A DNA stretch of 64,000 nucleotides from Nocardioides flavus (ex Wang et al. 2016) (GTDB lineage Bacteria; Actinomycetota; Actinomycetes; Propionibacteriales; Nocardioidaceae): contig NZ_BNAD01000006.1 in NCBI RefSeq assembly GCF_014653115.1, forward strand, positions 1-64,000, in the 5' to 3' direction. The position numbers and the translations under genes were made by a program. The notes below the pieces were generated by a model that had not been told where the DNA came from, did no database searches, and was given only the letters and a program-made list of their open reading frames with translations. Shown here piece after piece: positions 7,272 through 16,572 of the stretch (positions within the stretch are counted from its first letter, which is position 1; the number at the start of each line of letters is the position of its first letter).

Positions 7272-8759
7272 TCATCGTCGGCGGGGTCGCGGGATGCCGG
7301 CTGGAGGATCGCTGGTCGAGGAGGGCGCTCTGGAGCCCGTCACGAGACCCAGGTCGTCGAGGTCGTCCGGGTCGAGCTCGGTGGTGCCGGTGTGGTCGCG
7401 TCGGAAGCGGTGGCCGTGCGGACTTCGCCACTCGAAGACCCCGGGCACGACCATGGCGTAGCGCCAGGGCGAGTGGGTCTTGAGCCGGTGGTGGAACCGG
7501 CACAGGACCGCGAGGTTGCTCGTGGTCGTGGGGCCGGGCTGGGGCCTGCCCTCCGCCTCGGCGTGCTCGTCCCACGGCACGACATGATCGATGTCGCAGC
7601 CGCGGGCGGGGCGGCCGCAGCGCGGGAACACGCACGTGCGATCCCGCAAGATGACCTGCTCGCGGATCCGGTCCGGGACCTTCCGGGTCTGGCCGGTCAA
7701 CGGGGTGTTGAGGTCGATGACCGGCTTGACAGTCACCTGGGTGCGGGTGTCGCCGCACCAGGACCGGATCTGCTCGAGGAGCACGAGCCGCTGGCCGTTC
7801 TCCATCCGCCCGGTGGGTCCGAAGACGGTGATGTCGCCGGACAGGCTGGCGTCGAAGTGGGCGTGGATGACCACCTGCCGTGCGGGCGGGAGGTCCGCAT
7901 CGGTGGTTGAGGTGCGAGCGGAGCGAGCCTCGAAACCATCACCACTTGTCAGGAGGTCCAGCGCGGTCTGGGTGCGGGCAAGGTCGCCGAGGGCCTTCGC
8001 CCGTCGCGCGTCGAGCGACTCGGTCGACCCGAGCGCGGCCTGCGCGGCGGCGCCGTGGGCCACCGCGCGGTCGAAGTCGAGAGCGTCCGCCACATCTACC
8101 TCGGCCTCGATGCGCATGGTGCCGGCGAAGTGGACGTCGTCGTCGTGCACGGTCACGTGGCGTGGGTTCACGTGGAGGTAGCCGTCCTCGGGATCCTTGG
8201 TCGGGTCGGCAACGGCGAGGTCGTAGCGCTTGATGGTCTCGGCGACGAGCCGGTCGAGCTGCGCGGGCCCGATCCTGCCGGCGACGGCGGCGACCTGGGC
8301 GTCGACGAACCCCGCCGCCTCACGGGTCAGGGCAGGGCTGGTGTGGATGGTGGTCTCGGCGACCGACCGGGCACGCCACGCGGGGACGGCACCTGCGTGG
8401 ACCTGGTTCCACAACCGCGGGAGGCGGTGGCGCAGCTCGAGGGCGTGCCCGATCAGCTTCTTCGCCGCCGTCGAGCTGATCCCGAGGACGGTGCCGAGCT
8501 CGGCGACGCAGAACTCCGCCACCAACGGGGCACCTTCACCAGCGATGGGTTCCTCGTGCTCACACCCCGGGACGGTGAATGCCGCCGCGGAGTGGATGGA
8601 CTCGGGCGGGTGCAGGTCGGCCCACCGGGCAGCGAGGACCAGCTGCTCGGCGGCTGCCTGGTTCTCGACCTCGCGAGCCGAGCGGATCGAGGTGAGCAGG
8701 TCGGCGGCGGTGAGGTCGTCTGCCTCACCGATTCCAGGTCCTGCCGCTGCTTCGAGCAT
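7272..8759 (-). CDS. DUF222 protein with C-terminal HNH nuclease (13E12 family)
   Basis: This 495-residue protein has an N-terminal DUF222 domain (about residues 10-330) and an HNH nuclease domain. The nuclease domain has the zinc-binding cysteines RDRTCVFPRCGRPARGC, then DIDHVVPWDEH, then TTTSNLAVLCRFHHRLKTH, so all catalytic positions look intact. I place the start at the ATG at 8759. A LexA-box-like sequence covers it, mirroring the second DUF222 gene in this window. A longer start at 8789 exists. Repeat-like sequence interrupts the reading frame without breaking it around 7902-7937 and again near the C-terminus (7311-7349). The family is related to the REP13E12 repeats of mycobacteria. 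Function is unproven. Confidence 0.85.
   Translation of the reverse strand: MLEAAAGPGIGEADDLTAADLLTSIRSAREVENQAAAEQLVLAARWADLHPPESIHSAAAFTVPGCEHEEPIAGEGAPLVAEFCVAELGTVLGISSTAAKKLIGHALELRHRLPRLWNQVHAGAVPAWRARSVAETTIHTSPALTREAAGFVDAQVAAVAGRIGPAQLDRLVAETIKRYDLAVADPTKDPEDGYLHVNPRHVTVHDDDVHFAGTMRIEAEVDVADALDFDRAVAHGAAAQAALGSTESLDARRAKALGDLARTQTALDLLTSGDGFEARSARTSTTDADLPPARQVVIHAHFDASLSGDITVFGPTGRMENGQRLVLLEQIRSWCGDTRTQVTVKPVIDLNTPLTGQTRKVPDRIREQVILRDRTCVFPRCGRPARGCDIDHVVPWDEHAEAEGRPQPGPTTTSNLAVLCRFHHRLKTHSPWRYAMVVPGVFEWRSPHGHRFRRDHTGTTELDPDDLDDLGLVTGSRAPSSTSDPPAGIPRPRRR
7311..7349. repeat. Second short repeat-like element at the 3' end of the DUF222/HNH gene
   Basis: The sequence starts GCTGGTCGAGGAGGGCG and ends AGCCCGTCACGAGACC, with an imperfect inverted centre (GGGCGCTC / GAGCCC). 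It resembles, from memory, another short interspersed repeat of Nocardioides. It encodes the extreme C-terminal low-complexity tail of the HNH protein. The outer CTCCTCGACCAGC end recurs twice on the other side of this gene, at about 8855-8892. Confidence 0.45.
7902..7937. repeat. Short interspersed repeat-like element inside the DUF222/HNH gene
   Basis: The sequence begins GGTGGTTGAGGTGCGAGCGG and ends AGCGAGCCTCGAAACC. I recognise this from memory as close to a short repeat common in Nocardioides genomes. Here it is in frame in the host gene and encodes a low-complexity stretch around FEARSARTSTT on the minus strand, between the DUF222 core and the HNH domain. Only one copy was found in this window, so its repeat status is inferred. 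Confidence 0.5.
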
Positions 8760-8767
8760 GCGTTCGA
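8752..8767 (-). promoter_or_regulatory. LexA-box-like palindrome over the start codon of the first DUF222/HNH gene
   Basis: On the minus strand the sequence is TCGAACGCATGCTCGA, one mismatch from the actinobacterial SOS box TCGAAC-N4-GTTCGA. The ATG start codon lies within it. A related sequence lies at exactly the same place in the second DUF222/HNH gene (37773-37788). Mycobacterial 13E12-family genes are known to carry SOS boxes, which supports a LexA site. Confidence 0.6.
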
Positions 8768-8853
8768 CCCTACGCGAGACCACCGACACTGACCATGGGT
8801 GTGGACGGTAGGTGGCCCACGACTTTCGAAGGGGTCGCGTGACGTCACTCCGT

Positions 8854-8892
8854 CCCTCCTCGACCAGCGGGGAGTGCCTCCTCGACCAGCGG
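8854..8892. repeat. Direct repeat of CCTCCTCGACCAGCGG-like units
   Basis: Two near-identical units, CCTCCTCGACCAGCGG and CCTCCTCGACCAGCGGG, lie about 22 bases apart between the HNH gene and the 3' end of cysM. The shared CTCCTCGACCAGC is also the end of the repeat-like element at 7311-7349, read on the other strand. This suggests related short repeats flank the HNH gene. The remaining 8760-8903 intergenic sequence holds nothing else I can name. Confidence 0.5.
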
Positions 8893-8903
8893 GTCGGCGG
8901 CCG

Positions 8904-10163
<1,260 letters not shown>

Positions 10164-10164
<1 letters not shown>

Positions 10165-10625
10165 CAGGGGGTGCTCCGTTTCTGGGACTGCACTGTCTCG
10201 GTCTGCTGGGGCGTGATCGTGACCTCTTCCTCGGTCACGACTCCGTCGATGATTCTGTAGGACCTGAACTCCACCGGGCCCTCACTATTCCCGTGCTCGC
10301 GTGTGCTGACGAGCACGTAGTGCGCGTTGGGCTCGCTCGCGAGCCCGATGTCGGTGCGGCTGGGGTAGGCCTCGGTGGCCGTGTGGGAGTGGTAGACGAC
10401 CACCGGCTCCTCGTCGCGGGCGTCCATGTCCTTGTAGAGCGCGAGCAGCTCGGTGGAGTCGAACTCGTAGAACGTCGGGCTGCCCGCGGCGTTGACCATC
10501 GGGATGAACCGCTCCGGTCGGTCGCTGCCCTCGGGGCCCGCGACCACGCCGCACGCCTCGTCGGGGTGGTCGCGCCGGGCGTGCGCCACGATGGCGTCGT
10601 AGATCTCCTGGTCGATGGTCAGCAC
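10164..10625 (-). CDS. mec: Mec-type JAMM (M67) metallopeptidase
   Basis: This is a 153-residue zinc peptidase. The JAMM motif is complete: a Glu in PDEACGVVAG, then HSHTATEAYPSRTDIGLA (HxH, Ser, Asp). In M. tuberculosis the Mec+ enzyme cleaves cysteine off the CysO-cysteine adduct. A role in trimming the extended CysO C-terminus seen here is an inference. I choose the GTG at 10625, giving VLTIDQEIYDAI, over an upstream start that adds 13 arginine-rich residues. It is the first gene of mec-cysO-cysM; a divergent transporter gene lies 85 bases upstream. Confidence 0.88.
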
Positions 10626-10710
10626 GCGGTCAAGGGTAGGCGCCCGGCGATGCGGGCCGCGCACGTCTCACCACATAGTCTTGACGTCGAGAGACTTGAC
10701 GGGGGAAGAG

Positions 10711-11964
10711 ATGTCGTTGCCACGCGCGTACGCGCCACTCACGCGCCGGGGCATCCCGCTCGAGCGCGACCTGCGGGTCCTGGCGCTGGGTTCCTTCGCC
10801 AACCGGTTCGGGGCGGGCGCGGTCATGACGACCAGCGCGCTCTACTTCACCCGGCAGGTCGGCTTCTCGGCGGCCGAGGTCGCGCTCGCGCTGTCGGTGG
10901 CCGCCGTGGTCGGGATCCTGGTCCAGGTGCCGGCCGGGCAGCTCGGCGACAGCCACGGTCCGCGTCGCGTGCTGACCCTCTTCATGGTCGGGGCCGCGAT
11001 GACCAGCGCGTTGCCCGCCCTCGCCCGTACGCCCTGGCAGCTCGCGGCCCTCCTCGCGCTGCTCACCCTCTTCGAGCGCTCGGCCGGCTCCGTGCAGCAG
11101 GGCGTCATCGCCCAGCTCGCGACCGGTGGGCGCGGCGTGCAGTTCAAGGCCTACCTCCGCGCGGTGACCAACACCGCGATCGGCCTGGGCTCGGTCTTCG
11201 GCGGCGCCGCGCTCGTCGTGGACGAGACGTGGGCCTACGTCTCCGTCTTCGTCCTCAACGCCGTCTTCACCGGCTTCGCCGCCTGGAACTCCACCCGCCT
11301 GCCCGACCTGCCCGCCTACGTACGCCTCGAGGGCGAGCCGCGGCTCGCGGTGCTGCGCGACTGGCCCTACGTCGCGGTCGTGGCCCTCACCGGCATGTTC
11401 TCCCTGCACTTCTTCGTGATGGAGCTGGGCCTGGCCCTCTACATCTCCGAGCGCACCGAGGCCCCGCCCGTGATGGTCGCGATCCTCCTGATCGTCAACA
11501 CCGCCGCAGTGGCGCTCTTCCAGGTGCGGCTCTCGCGCCGCGCCGACTCGGTCGAGGCGGGCGCCCGCGCCCTGGTCCGCGGCGCGGTGTGGATCGCCGC
11601 CGGCTTCGCGATCGTGGCGTTCGCGGAGCGCGGGGACGCGACCTTCGCGATCGTCGTGCTCGTCGTCGGCTCGCTCGTCCACGTCGTGGGCGAGATGATC
11701 GGCTCCGGCGGCCAGTGGGGCCTGCAGATGGGGCTCGCGCCGCACGAGCGGCAGGGCCAGTACCAGGGCTTCGCCGGCCTCGGCTTCAGCGTCATCGCCG
11801 TCATCGGCCCGCCCATCGTGACGCTGCTGTGCGTGGAGATGGGCGAGACCGGGTGGCTGGTGCTCGCCGCGCTCATGCTGGCCGTCGCGCTGGCGTCGGT
11901 GCCGGTCTCGCGGTGGGCGCTCGCCTCGCGCGAGCGCTATGGAGTGCTCACGCACTCGGGTTGA
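10711..11964 (+). CDS. MFS transporter
   Basis: This is a 417-residue integral membrane protein with about 12 hydrophobic segments. The A-motif-like loop GQLGDSHGPRRVLTLF follows the second or third helix, as in the major facilitator superfamily. It probably uses a proton gradient to export small molecules; the substrate cannot be told. The ATG at 10711 is preceded by a purine-rich ribosome-binding site (GGGGGAAGAG). It is divergent from mec and converges on the Nudix-DUF429 gene 9 bases away. Confidence 0.85.
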   Translation: MSLPRAYAPLTRRGIPLERDLRVLALGSFANRFGAGAVMTTSALYFTRQVGFSAAEVALALSVAAVVGILVQVPAGQLGDSHGPRRVLTLFMVGAAMTSALPALARTPWQLAALLALLTLFERSAGSVQQGVIAQLATGGRGVQFKAYLRAVTNTAIGLGSVFGGAALVVDETWAYVSVFVLNAVFTGFAAWNSTRLPDLPAYVRLEGEPRLAVLRDWPYVAVVALTGMFSLHFFVMELGLALYISERTEAPPVMVAILLIVNTAAVALFQVRLSRRADSVEAGARALVRGAVWIAAGFAIVAFAERGDATFAIVVLVVGSLVHVVGEMIGSGGQWGLQMGLAPHERQGQYQGFAGLGFSVIAVIGPPIVTLLCVEMGETGWLVLAALMLAVALASVPVSRWALASRERYGVLTHSG

Positions 11965-11973
11965 CCGCGCGCG

Positions 11974-13182
11974 TCACGCCCAGATCGCGGCCGGGATCCC
12001 GTCGGAGAACACCTCGGGCTCGACCGGCAGCGACTCCGACACTCCCAGCGCATGGCGTACGGCAGTCCAGGCCACCGCGCAGGCGTCGAGCAGGTCGTCC
12101 TCGCCGAACCCTGCCCCGCGGAACCACGGCGGCGCGATGACGCCGTGCGCGGCGAGCGCCTCGCGCCGCGCCCGTACGCCGTCGGGGTCCTTCTTGCGGG
12201 CGAGCACCGGGGCCCCAGCCATCCGGGCGAAGCTCACCTCGGGGTGCGCCTCGATCACGTGGGCGCCGGGACCCGAGCGGACCCACGCGTCGACCTGCAG
12301 CACCTTCTCGCGCAGGGCGTAGGCCTGCGCGCTGACGCTCGTGCGGCCGTCGGTGGCGGCCAGGTTTGCCTCGCGGGCCTCGGCGTAGGTCGCGGCCTCG
12401 AGCGCCGCGCGTACGGGGGTCGAGAAGACCGACGACGACTTGCCGACCAGCTCGCGGCGGGCCTCGGCGTCCGCCCGCCGGCCACCGCTGTCGGGGAGCC
12501 CGATCGGGATGTCGACGGCCACCACGGGCACGTCGTGCTGCTCGCGCACCAGGTCGAGCAGCGCGGCGATGTCGGCGGCGACGAAGACCGTGGCACGCAG
12601 GGTGGTGTCGAGGACGACGCCGACCCAGCCGGCCGGGCAGGCGTCCACTCCGAGCACCGGCGCCGGCGGACGGAGGACCGCGGGCGGCTCGGTCCCGTCC
12701 TGTCCGGCCGGCGCGGCGAACCGGGCCTCGCGCTCGTCGCTCAGCGCCGCGTCGATGCGCGCCACCATCACCTCCGACATCGGGGGCAGGCCGGTCACCG
12801 GCCACCAGCGGACCTCGCTGGACTCGTCGTCGGCGACGTGCGCCTCCCCCTCCAGCCACGTGCAGGCGAAGGTGAGGTCGAGGTAGGCCGCGCGGTCGCC
12901 GTTGGCGTGCACGAGCTCGGGGTGGGCGCCGGTCGAGGCGAGACGGTCGACCCGGACGCGTACGCCCGTCTCCTCGGTCACCTCGCGGGCCGCGGCCAGC
13001 GCGGGCTCCTCGCCGGGGTCGACGATGCCGGTGACCGGGGTCCAGCGGCCGTTGTCCGAGCGGCGCACCAGCAGCACCTCCTCGCCCCGGCGTACGACCG
13101 CGGTGACGGCGGGCAGCCAGAGCGGGTGGTCGCTGCCGATCTTCTCCCGGATCGCGACGACGAAGTCAGGGACCGGGCTCAT
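11974..13182 (-). CDS. Nudix hydrolase-DUF429 fusion protein
   Basis: This 402-residue protein fuses two domains. Residues about 5-145 form a Nudix hydrolase with a complete Nudix box, G52-IVDPG-E, then REVTEETGV. Residues about 175-395 match DUF429, a predicted RNase-H-like nuclease domain, with GVDACPAGWVGVVLD, VAVDIPIGLPDSGGR, KSSSVFSTPVRAAL and DDLLDACAVAWTA. A proline/alanine linker (about 155-175) joins them, and there is no stop or frame change between them. The ATG start at 13182 overlaps the stop of DUF2017 (13179), so translation is coupled. A joint role in clearing a modified nucleotide or nucleic acid is my inference. Confidence 0.88.
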   Translation of the reverse strand: MSPVPDFVVAIREKIGSDHPLWLPAVTAVVRRGEEVLLVRRSDNGRWTPVTGIVDPGEEPALAAAREVTEETGVRVRVDRLASTGAHPELVHANGDRAAYLDLTFACTWLEGEAHVADDESSEVRWWPVTGLPPMSEVMVARIDAALSDEREARFAAPAGQDGTEPPAVLRPPAPVLGVDACPAGWVGVVLDTTLRATVFVAADIAALLDLVREQHDVPVVAVDIPIGLPDSGGRRADAEARRELVGKSSSVFSTPVRAALEAATYAEAREANLAATDGRTSVSAQAYALREKVLQVDAWVRSGPGAHVIEAHPEVSFARMAGAPVLARKKDPDGVRARREALAAHGVIAPPWFRGAGFGEDDLLDACAVAWTAVRHALGVSESLPVEPEVFSDGIPAAIWA

Positions 13183-13772
13183 CCGGCCGTCAGCGCCTCG
13201 ACCACGGTCTCCTGGAGGTAGCCGACCCACTCGTAGATGTCGTGGGCCTGCGCCCGCGGGTCGTCGTCGGGCAGCGAGTGCCAGTAGTGCTCGTCGCCGG
13301 CCTCGACGCCGAGGCGCGTGGCCAGCGCGAGACGGATGTCGGTGAAGGCGCGCATCCACGTCTCGGCCTCGTCGTGGGTGAGCTCCACGTCGATCATCAG
13401 CCCGTCCTCGGTCAGCTCGGGCGGCAGCCCGGCGTCCTCGAGGGCGTCGATGATCGAGCCGGCGGCGGCGGCCTTGCCGTCGCGCAGCCCGCCCTCGGTG
13501 AACCGACGGAAGTCCGAGGCGGCCTCCTCGTCGTCGGGGTAGGCCGTGGGGAACAGCCGCGCGAGCACCGGGTCCTCGGGGATCGTGGTGGCGCCGGAGA
13601 ACTCGGCCATCATCGCCTCGAAGGGGTCGGCGGCCGGCGCCGCGGGCTCCGCACGCTCGTTGCGCAGCAGCTCGACCATCTGCGAGGCCAGCGAGCGCAG
13701 CAGGTCGGCCTCGAAGCCGGTGAAGGTGGCGATCACGCGGCCGGTCCTGCGGTGTCGTTCGAACCCGGTCAC
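13179..13772 (-). CDS. DUF2017 family protein
   Basis: This is a 197-residue cytoplasmic protein of the actinobacterial family DUF2017. The recognisable blocks are FTGFEADLLRSLASQMVELL, a middle region DPVLARLFPTAYPDDEEAASDFRRFTE, and ELTHDEAETWMRAFTDIRLALATRLG. Function is not established. The family is typically adjacent to clpS, as here, where a GTG start follows the clpS stop after a single base. It may act with the ClpS/ClpCP adaptor system, but this rests on gene order only. Confidence 0.88.
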   Translation of the reverse strand: MTGFERHRRTGRVIATFTGFEADLLRSLASQMVELLRNERAEPAAPAADPFEAMMAEFSGATTIPEDPVLARLFPTAYPDDEEAASDFRRFTEGGLRDGKAAAAGSIIDALEDAGLPPELTEDGLMIDVELTHDEAETWMRAFTDIRLALATRLGVEAGDEHYWHSLPDDDPRAQAHDIYEWVGYLQETVVEALTAG

Positions 13773-13773
13773 C

Positions 13774-14079
13774 TCAGGACGCCTTCTCCATCGTCGCCCA
13801 CAGGCCGTACTCGTGCATCGCCTGGACGTCGCGCTCCATCTCCTCGCGCGTGCCGGTCGAGACGACGGACCTGCCCTCGGTGTGCACCTCGAGCATGAGC
13901 TTCTCCGCCTTCGCCTTGTCGTAGCCGAAGTACTTCTGGAACACGTAGGAGACGTAGGACATGAGGTTCACCGGGTCGTCCCACACGAGGGTCACCCACG
14001 GCTTGGCCAGGAAGGTGATCTCGTCGGGAGTCTGGGTCGGCTCGACCTCTACGGGACTGGCGGCTGACACGTCTCCCAT
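13774..14079 (-). CDS. clpS: ATP-dependent Clp protease adaptor ClpS
   Basis: This 101-residue adaptor delivers N-degron substrates to ClpC/ClpA-ClpP. The conserved N-end-binding pocket segment [37 protein letters not shown] is clear (residues about 33-69). It is followed by [20 protein letters not shown]. The ATG at 14079 opens with a flexible tail ahead of the core. It starts only 18 bases from the divergent pncB start, so the two promoters must overlap the coding regions or each other. Confidence 0.95.
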   Translation of the reverse strand: MGDVSAASPVEVEPTQTPDEITFLAKPWVTLVWDDPVNLMSYVSYVFQKYFGYDKAKAEKLMLEVHTEGRSVVSTGTREEMERDVQAMHEYGLWATMEKAS

Positions 14080-14097
14080 CGTGGCACAGTGTGGGGC

Positions 14098-15396
14098 GTG
14101 ACCACCCCACCGCGTGCGTCGACGGCCCTGCTGACCGACCACTACGAACTGACCATGGTGCAGGCCGCGCGGCAGTCGGGCACCGCCGACCGCAGGGCGG
14201 TCTTCGAGCTCTTCCCGCGGCGGCTCCCGGCAGGGCGCCGCTACGGCGTCGTGGCGGGTGTCGACCGGGCGCTCGACGCGATCGAGGAGTTCCGCTTCGA
14301 CGCGGGGACGCTCACCGCCCTCGAGGGCGTCGTCGACCCCGACATGCTCGACTGGCTCGCCTCCTACCGCTTCTCCGGCGACGTCTGGGGGTACGCCGAG
14401 GGCGAGGCCTACTTCCCCCACTCGCCGCTGCTCGTGGTGGAGGGCACCTTCGCCGAGGCGGTGCTGCTGGAGACGGTGCTGCTCTCGATCTACAACCACG
14501 ACTCCGCCATCGCGTCGGCCGCCTCGCGGATGACGCTCGCCGCCGACGGGCGGCCGTGCATCGAGATGGGCGCACGGCGCACCCACGAGGAGGCGGCGGT
14601 CGCTGCCGCCCGGGCGGCGTACGTCGCGGGCTTCGAGGCCACGAGCAACCTCGCGGCGCGGGCGCGCCACGGCGTGCCGTCCACCGGCACCTCCGCCCAC
14701 TCGTTCACGCTGCTGCACGACACCGAGGCGGATGCCTTCCGTGCGCAGGTCCAGGCCCTCGGCGTCGGCACGACGCTCCTGGTCGACACCTACGACGTCA
14801 ACGAGGCCGTCGCGCTCGCGGTCGAGGTCGCCGGGACCGGCCTCGGCGCGGTCCGCCTCGACTCCGGCGACCTCGGCCTCGTGGCGCGCGAGGTGCGCGC
14901 GCAGCTCGACGCCCTCGGCGCGACGGGCACCCGGATCGTGGTGACGAGCGACCTCGACGAGCACGCGATCGCCGCCCTGGCGGTCGCGCCCGTGGACGCC
15001 TACGGCGTCGGCACGCAGCTCGTCACCGGCTCGGGCCACCCCACCTGCGGCTTCGTCTACAAGCTGGTCGCGCGCGAGGGCGACGACGGCGAGATGGTCT
15101 CGGTGGCCAAGAAGTCGACCGACAAGCACTCCATCGGCGGACGCAAGTACGCCCTGCGCCGCCGCGGGCCCTCCGGGGTCGCGCGGGCCGAGGTGGTCGG
15201 GATCGGCGAGGCGCCGGCGGACGACGGCGACGACCGCCCCCTCCTCGTCAGGCTGGTCGAGGGCGGCGAGGTCGTCGGGCGCGCGACGCTGGACGAGGCA
15301 CGCGCCCGCCACCGCGCCTCGGTCGCCGAGCTCCCCCGCGCCGTCACGATGATGTCCGCGGGCGAGGCGGTGATCCCGACGATCTTCGAGGACTAG
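14098..15396 (+). CDS. pncB: Nicotinate phosphoribosyltransferase
   Basis: This enzyme converts nicotinate and PRPP (ATP-assisted) to nicotinate mononucleotide in the NAD salvage pathway. The 432-residue protein has [14 protein letters not shown] at the N-terminus and [13 protein letters not shown]. The phosphoribosylation-site histidine lies in [13 protein letters not shown], followed by [10 protein letters not shown] and a PRPP-binding stretch [11 protein letters not shown] choose the GTG at 14098, leaving [16 protein letters not shown]; an upstream GTG at 14089 adds three residues. Nicotinamidase follows 9 bases downstream, supplying the nicotinate substrate. Confidence 0.94.
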   Translation: MTTPPRASTALLTDHYELTMVQAARQSGTADRRAVFELFPRRLPAGRRYGVVAGVDRALDAIEEFRFDAGTLTALEGVVDPDMLDWLASYRFSGDVWGYAEGEAYFPHSPLLVVEGTFAEAVLLETVLLSIYNHDSAIASAASRMTLAADGRPCIEMGARRTHEEAAVAAARAAYVAGFEATSNLAARARHGVPSTGTSAHSFTLLHDTEADAFRAQVQALGVGTTLLVDTYDVNEAVALAVEVAGTGLGAVRLDSGDLGLVAREVRAQLDALGATGTRIVVTSDLDEHAIAALAVAPVDAYGVGTQLVTGSGHPTCGFVYKLVAREGDDGEMVSVAKKSTDKHSIGGRKYALRRRGPSGVARAEVVGIGEAPADDGDDRPLLVRLVEGGEVVGRATLDEARARHRASVAELPRAVTMMSAGEAVIPTIFED

Positions 15397-15405
15397 TCTC
15401 GGCAC

Positions 15406-15981
15406 ATGTCCCGCGCCCTGATCGTCGTCGACGTCCAGAACGACTTCTGTGAGGGCGGTTCGCTGCCCGTCGCGGGCGGCGCCCGCGTGGCCGCCGACAT
15501 CAACGACCTGCTGCACCGCTGGCACGCGCGTGCGGACGACGCGCCGGCGTACGACGTCGTGGTCGCGACCAAGGACCACCACGTCGACCCGGGGCACCAC
15601 TGGTCGGCCAAGCCGGACTTCGCCGAGTCGTGGCCGGTGCACTGCAAGGTCGGCACCGAGGGCGCCGCCTTCCACCCCAACCTGGACCCGCAGCCCTTCG
15701 ACGAGGTGTTCTACAAGGGCGAGCACGCGGCCGCCTTCTCCGGCTTCGAGGGACGCACGTCGGCCGGCGAGCCGCTCGCCGACTGGCTGCGCGCCAAGGG
15801 CGTCGACGAGGTCGACGTGTGCGGCATCGCCACCGACCACTGCGTGCGCGCGACGGCTCTGGACAGCGCCGCGGAGGGGTTCAGCACCCGCGTGCTCACC
15901 GCCATGTGCGCGGGCGTCGCCGACGACACCACGGCGACCGCGATCACGGAGATGGCCGGCGCCGGCGTCGAGATCGCGTGA
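15406..15981 (+). CDS. pncA: Nicotinamidase
   Basis: This isochorismatase-fold hydrolase converts nicotinamide to nicotinate and ammonia, and also activates pyrazinamide-type prodrugs. The 191-residue protein shows the catalytic triad: Asp9 in [14 protein letters not shown], Lys in VVATKDHH, and Cys in [13 protein letters not shown]. Metal ligands are in [10 protein letters not shown]. The cis-peptide stretch VCGIATDHC is typical. It sits 9 bases after pncB and so forms an NAD-salvage pair. Confidence 0.95.
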   Translation: MSRALIVVDVQNDFCEGGSLPVAGGARVAADINDLLHRWHARADDAPAYDVVVATKDHHVDPGHHWSAKPDFAESWPVHCKVGTEGAAFHPNLDPQPFDEVFYKGEHAAAFSGFEGRTSAGEPLADWLRAKGVDEVDVCGIATDHCVRATALDSAAEGFSTRVLTAMCAGVADDTTATAITEMAGAGVEIA

Positions 15982-15999
15982 GACCTGCAGGACCCGGGC

Positions 16000-16536
16000 T
16001 CAGCACCACTTCTCGGTGACGGTGCGCAGCACCTTGATGGTGCGCGCGGTGCCCTGGCCCAGCGCCGTGACCTCCTTGGACGAGAGCAGCCGCGACGTGT
16101 GGATGTCGCCGTCGAGCAGCACGTAGGCCGCGCGGCCCTCGACCACCACGGTCTCCCCGGGGTGCTCCAGCGCCTGCGCGGCCTCCACCGCGGCCGAGGC
16201 CGGCGCCGAGGAGTAGAGGGTGACGTAGTGCTGGCCGGACGGGTCGTGCTCGGCGTGGAGCTCCTCGCCGCGCGCGGTCAGCGCGGCGAGGTCGGCCGCG
16301 GTGAAGACCACGGTCGGCACGTCGAAGCCGGCAGCCGCGGCGTACGCCTCCTCCAGCGCGGCCTGCACCCGGGGAACCGACCGGGCGGGGTGCGTCAGCC
16401 GGACGTTCCCGGTGTTGATGTAGGTCTCGACGCCGGTGCCGCCCGCGGCCTCGGTGGCCGTCCGGATCGCGTCCTTGGGGAACTTGCGCCGGGCGCCGAG
16501 GTTGATGGCGCGCAGGAAGGCGACGTAGGTGGGCAC
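16000..16536 (-). CDS. DUF1697 domain-containing protein
   Basis: This is a 178-residue cytoplasmic protein of DUF1697. The N-terminal YVAFLRAINLGARRKFPKD, then TYINTGNVRLTH and VPTVVFTAADLAALT, are characteristic. The C-terminus TARTIKVLRTVTEK fits the family as well. Its function is unknown. It converges on pncA (18 bases) and lies divergent from no gene immediately; the lipoprotein gene upstream runs in the same direction. Confidence 0.85.
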   Translation of the reverse strand: MPTYVAFLRAINLGARRKFPKDAIRTATEAAGGTGVETYINTGNVRLTHPARSVPRVQAALEEAYAAAAGFDVPTVVFTAADLAALTARGEELHAEHDPSGQHYVTLYSSAPASAAVEAAQALEHPGETVVVEGRAAYVLLDGDIHTSRLLSSKEVTALGQGTARTIKVLRTVTEKWC

Positions 16537-16572
16537 GGGTCGATCATGCCCTGCACGGTGCGGCCGGGCGGG

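Noticed and set aside
13774..15840. A 688-residue minus-strand frame spanning pncB and pncA
   Set aside because: Only its last 101 residues are ClpS; the rest is antisense to clear NAD-salvage genes and has shadow composition (Asp/Gly/Val/Arg-rich).
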